A stretch of DNA of 64,000 bases. It comes from Terriglobales bacterium. Lineage in GTDB: Bacteria > Acidobacteriota > Terriglobia > Terriglobales > Acidobacteriaceae. Location: contig DASTZZ010000099.1 in assembly GCA_035764005.1 (NCBI GenBank), forward strand, positions 1 through 64,000, in the 5' to 3' direction. This document shows, piece by piece, positions 63,601 through 64,000 of the stretch. Position 1 is the first letter of the stretch. Each line of letters opens with the position of its first letter. Under the pieces are notes generated by a model. The model was given only the letters and a program-made list of their open reading frames with translations. It did not search any database and was not told where the DNA came from. Made by a program: the position numbers and the translations under genes.

Positions 63601-64000
63601 AACGTTCGCATCGCCGAGTTTCTGGTTACGTTACAGACCGAGCGCGAGCAGGGTGAACGAAAGGCTGCGGAGTTGAAAACCGCAGGCGAGAAAATCCGCG
63701 TACTTTGTGCAGAACTCGATGTGTCGCTGCGAGCCGTCCGCCAGGAGTTGGAGGTTGTTCGCGAGCGCCGCGGGGAACTGTCCACCGCATTGGCACGGCT
63801 GCAATCGGACACGCAGCATATGGCCGAGACGTGCGTGCAAGAGCTGTCGATGACCTCGGACGCGTTGCTCGCCGAACCGTCGATCTCGATTATCGAAGGC
63901 GAACCGCTCGCGCAAGAGGAAGGACTCTATCGCGAGATGCGGACGAAGCTCGAGAACATGGGTCCGGTGAACATGATGGCGCTCGAAGAGTACAAAGAAA
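60661..64000 (+). CDS. smc: Chromosome segregation ATPase SMC, partial at right edge
   Basis: The first 1113 codons of SMC; no stop in the window. LKLKKLQILGFKSFCDRTEL and Walker A GPNGCGKS (33-40) start the head domain, which continues with RRLFRSGESEYLLNGKLCRL and SYAIIEQGRIGQILSSKP. A first coiled coil runs from about 275 to 615, the hinge at about 620-790 (NSLEGGLAPAGVLADFLEV, GFGKSLEVILPKLRDGYI, ETFHNVTVTGG), then the second coiled coil. The C-terminal head with the ABC signature and Walker B lies beyond the edge; the last visible residues (NMGPVNMMALEEYKE) open that part. Oddity: about 90 acidic residues (about 92-186) are inserted in the N-terminal head. SMC acts with ScpA/ScpB in chromosome condensation. 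Confidence 0.95.
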   Translation, partial: MLKLKKLQILGFKSFCDRTELKFHGEGIAAIVGPNGCGKSNVSDAISWVLGEQSARSLRGARMEDVIFAGTRDRKPTGMAEVSLTLIDPEVYEGDHSAAPEIDIQDELTGEDWDEASLRASAADETARAEEEARPGQLIDAEGNVIAVSAERNEAEEAPGFEGEDPSAPASVPDSGTAEVQAVNPDVVLRIRRRKFNSQFRAGEIVVTRRLFRSGESEYLLNGKLCRLRDIQDIFMGTGLGPESYAIIEQGRIGQILSSKPHDRRAIIEEAAGITKFKTKKRLAELRLEHARQNLARINDIFDEVTRQMNSLKRQAAKAERYAKLRDEMREKLRVVLASKLTQMALENAALAEKIQALSIEVGDRAGAVELMERAHSSVSERAYSLEAEGRAVHDRLSQIDVEAGRANSRGANNEERCAELVVRAASDEAELERTRTRLQELAAEEGGNRTVLESASAEVQMAEEQHRFEQEQAAEAGRQLAGVEQEQELRRRSVYEVMSAVTKVRGEIAQTEDHLASLSEQTLRLNSETESTLSEVEALGGRRGQVTMEFESINETVGALSARIAEVRTNLEEKRALELECKRHLDGLRSELATAMGKRASIEALLRDHGYSTESVKRLLKANSLEGGLAPAGVLADFLEVDDQYEGVIDDFFRDELNYIVVKSWNAAEEGMRLLKTDVDGRATFLVHPSDSQAKFSFAVDENAQRQPARDCVVPLTRCIRVLNGFGKSLEVILPKLRDGYIAPDASVARELALENPDAFFLSPTGETFHNVTVTGGKQRTEGPLSLKRELREVNRLVQMLEDALRNEEMRVQQLGREVSELSALLERLQDEKREAEKNAHSSGVALKQMESELARAEQRLHQLRLEMDRVLQQQSGKQELLAFKREELERHEVRQCELELEVNNAQQSLIEHRATRDSATHRAAEARARLAALEERRRAAAVALERISHMVREVSSRVEALESQIANAHAEKQEREAENVRIAEFLVTLQTEREQGERKAAELKTAGEKIRVLCAELDVSLRAVRQELEVVRERRGELSTALARLQSDTQHMAETCVQELSMTSDALLAEPSISIIEGEPLAQEEGLYREMRTKLENMGPVNMMALEEYKE

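Noticed and set aside
1-64000. CRISPR arrays, tRNA, rRNA, transposase or prophage genes
   Set aside because: No regularly spaced direct repeats of CRISPR type, no tRNA-like T-loop/acceptor arrangement in the gaps examined, and no recognisable mobile-element protein. The dispersed repeats are too few and too irregular for CRISPR.

Overview
The window looks like a chromosomal segment of an acidobacterium, most likely of the Terriglobia (former subdivision 1, Koribacter/Terriglobus type). The grounds are a VWFA-related acidobacterial-type protein, two long orphan FtsX/MacB permeases of the acidobacterial ADOP type, an Oar-like TonB receptor with a carboxypeptidase-regulatory domain, a hopanoid hpnA-hpnG pair, and many secreted proteins of unknown role. 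About 50 protein genes can be supported. I found no rRNA, tRNA, CRISPR array, transposase or phage gene. Taxonomy is inferred from family content, not from a marker gene.

Layout. 0.5-7.9 kb: exported BNR propeller protein, ADOP permease, polysaccharide deacetylase, secreted hypothetical, secreted DinB-like protein. 8.0-12.3 kb (minus strand): kaiC, two kaiB genes and a PAS histidine kinase in a tight run, followed by a small C2H2-like gene. 12.5-17.0 kb: two small hypotheticals, the VWFA protein and an S41 protease. 17.6-18.9 kb: tatA/tatC. 19-25 kb: glutaminyl-cyclase-like M28 protein, hpnG-hpnA, and korB-korA (2-oxoacid:ferredoxin oxidoreductase). 25-34 kb: envelope proteins (OmpA-like, NGP-repeat protein, Tat-exported glycosidase-like protein, zincin/TolB-propeller/barrel protein). 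34-41 kb: a divergent lacI / TonB-receptor locus with two palindromic operators, then a phosphoesterase and an alpha/beta hydrolase. 41-46 kb: B3 metallo-beta-lactamase-like protein, amidohydrolase, M28 peptidase, membrane protein, DUF5996 protein. 46-53 kb: STAS protein, second ADOP permease, mtnA, htpX, DoxX. 53-64 kb: single-chain UvrD-RecB helicase-nuclease, Zn-dehydrogenase plus SRPBCC pair, PilZ protein, DPP III-like peptidase, and the 5' part of smc, which leaves the window at the right edge.

Most genes are monocistronic or in two- to four-gene runs. The clearest regulatory logic is the LacI regulator, whose palindromic operator lies immediately before its own start and again before the TonB receptor. 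The most system-like locus is kaiC-kaiB-kaiB-kinase, a Kai module without kaiA, in which the KaiC keeps both ATPase glutamate pairs and the CII phosphosite region. Intergenic spaces hold at least three families of short dispersed inverted repeats, each seen two or more times.
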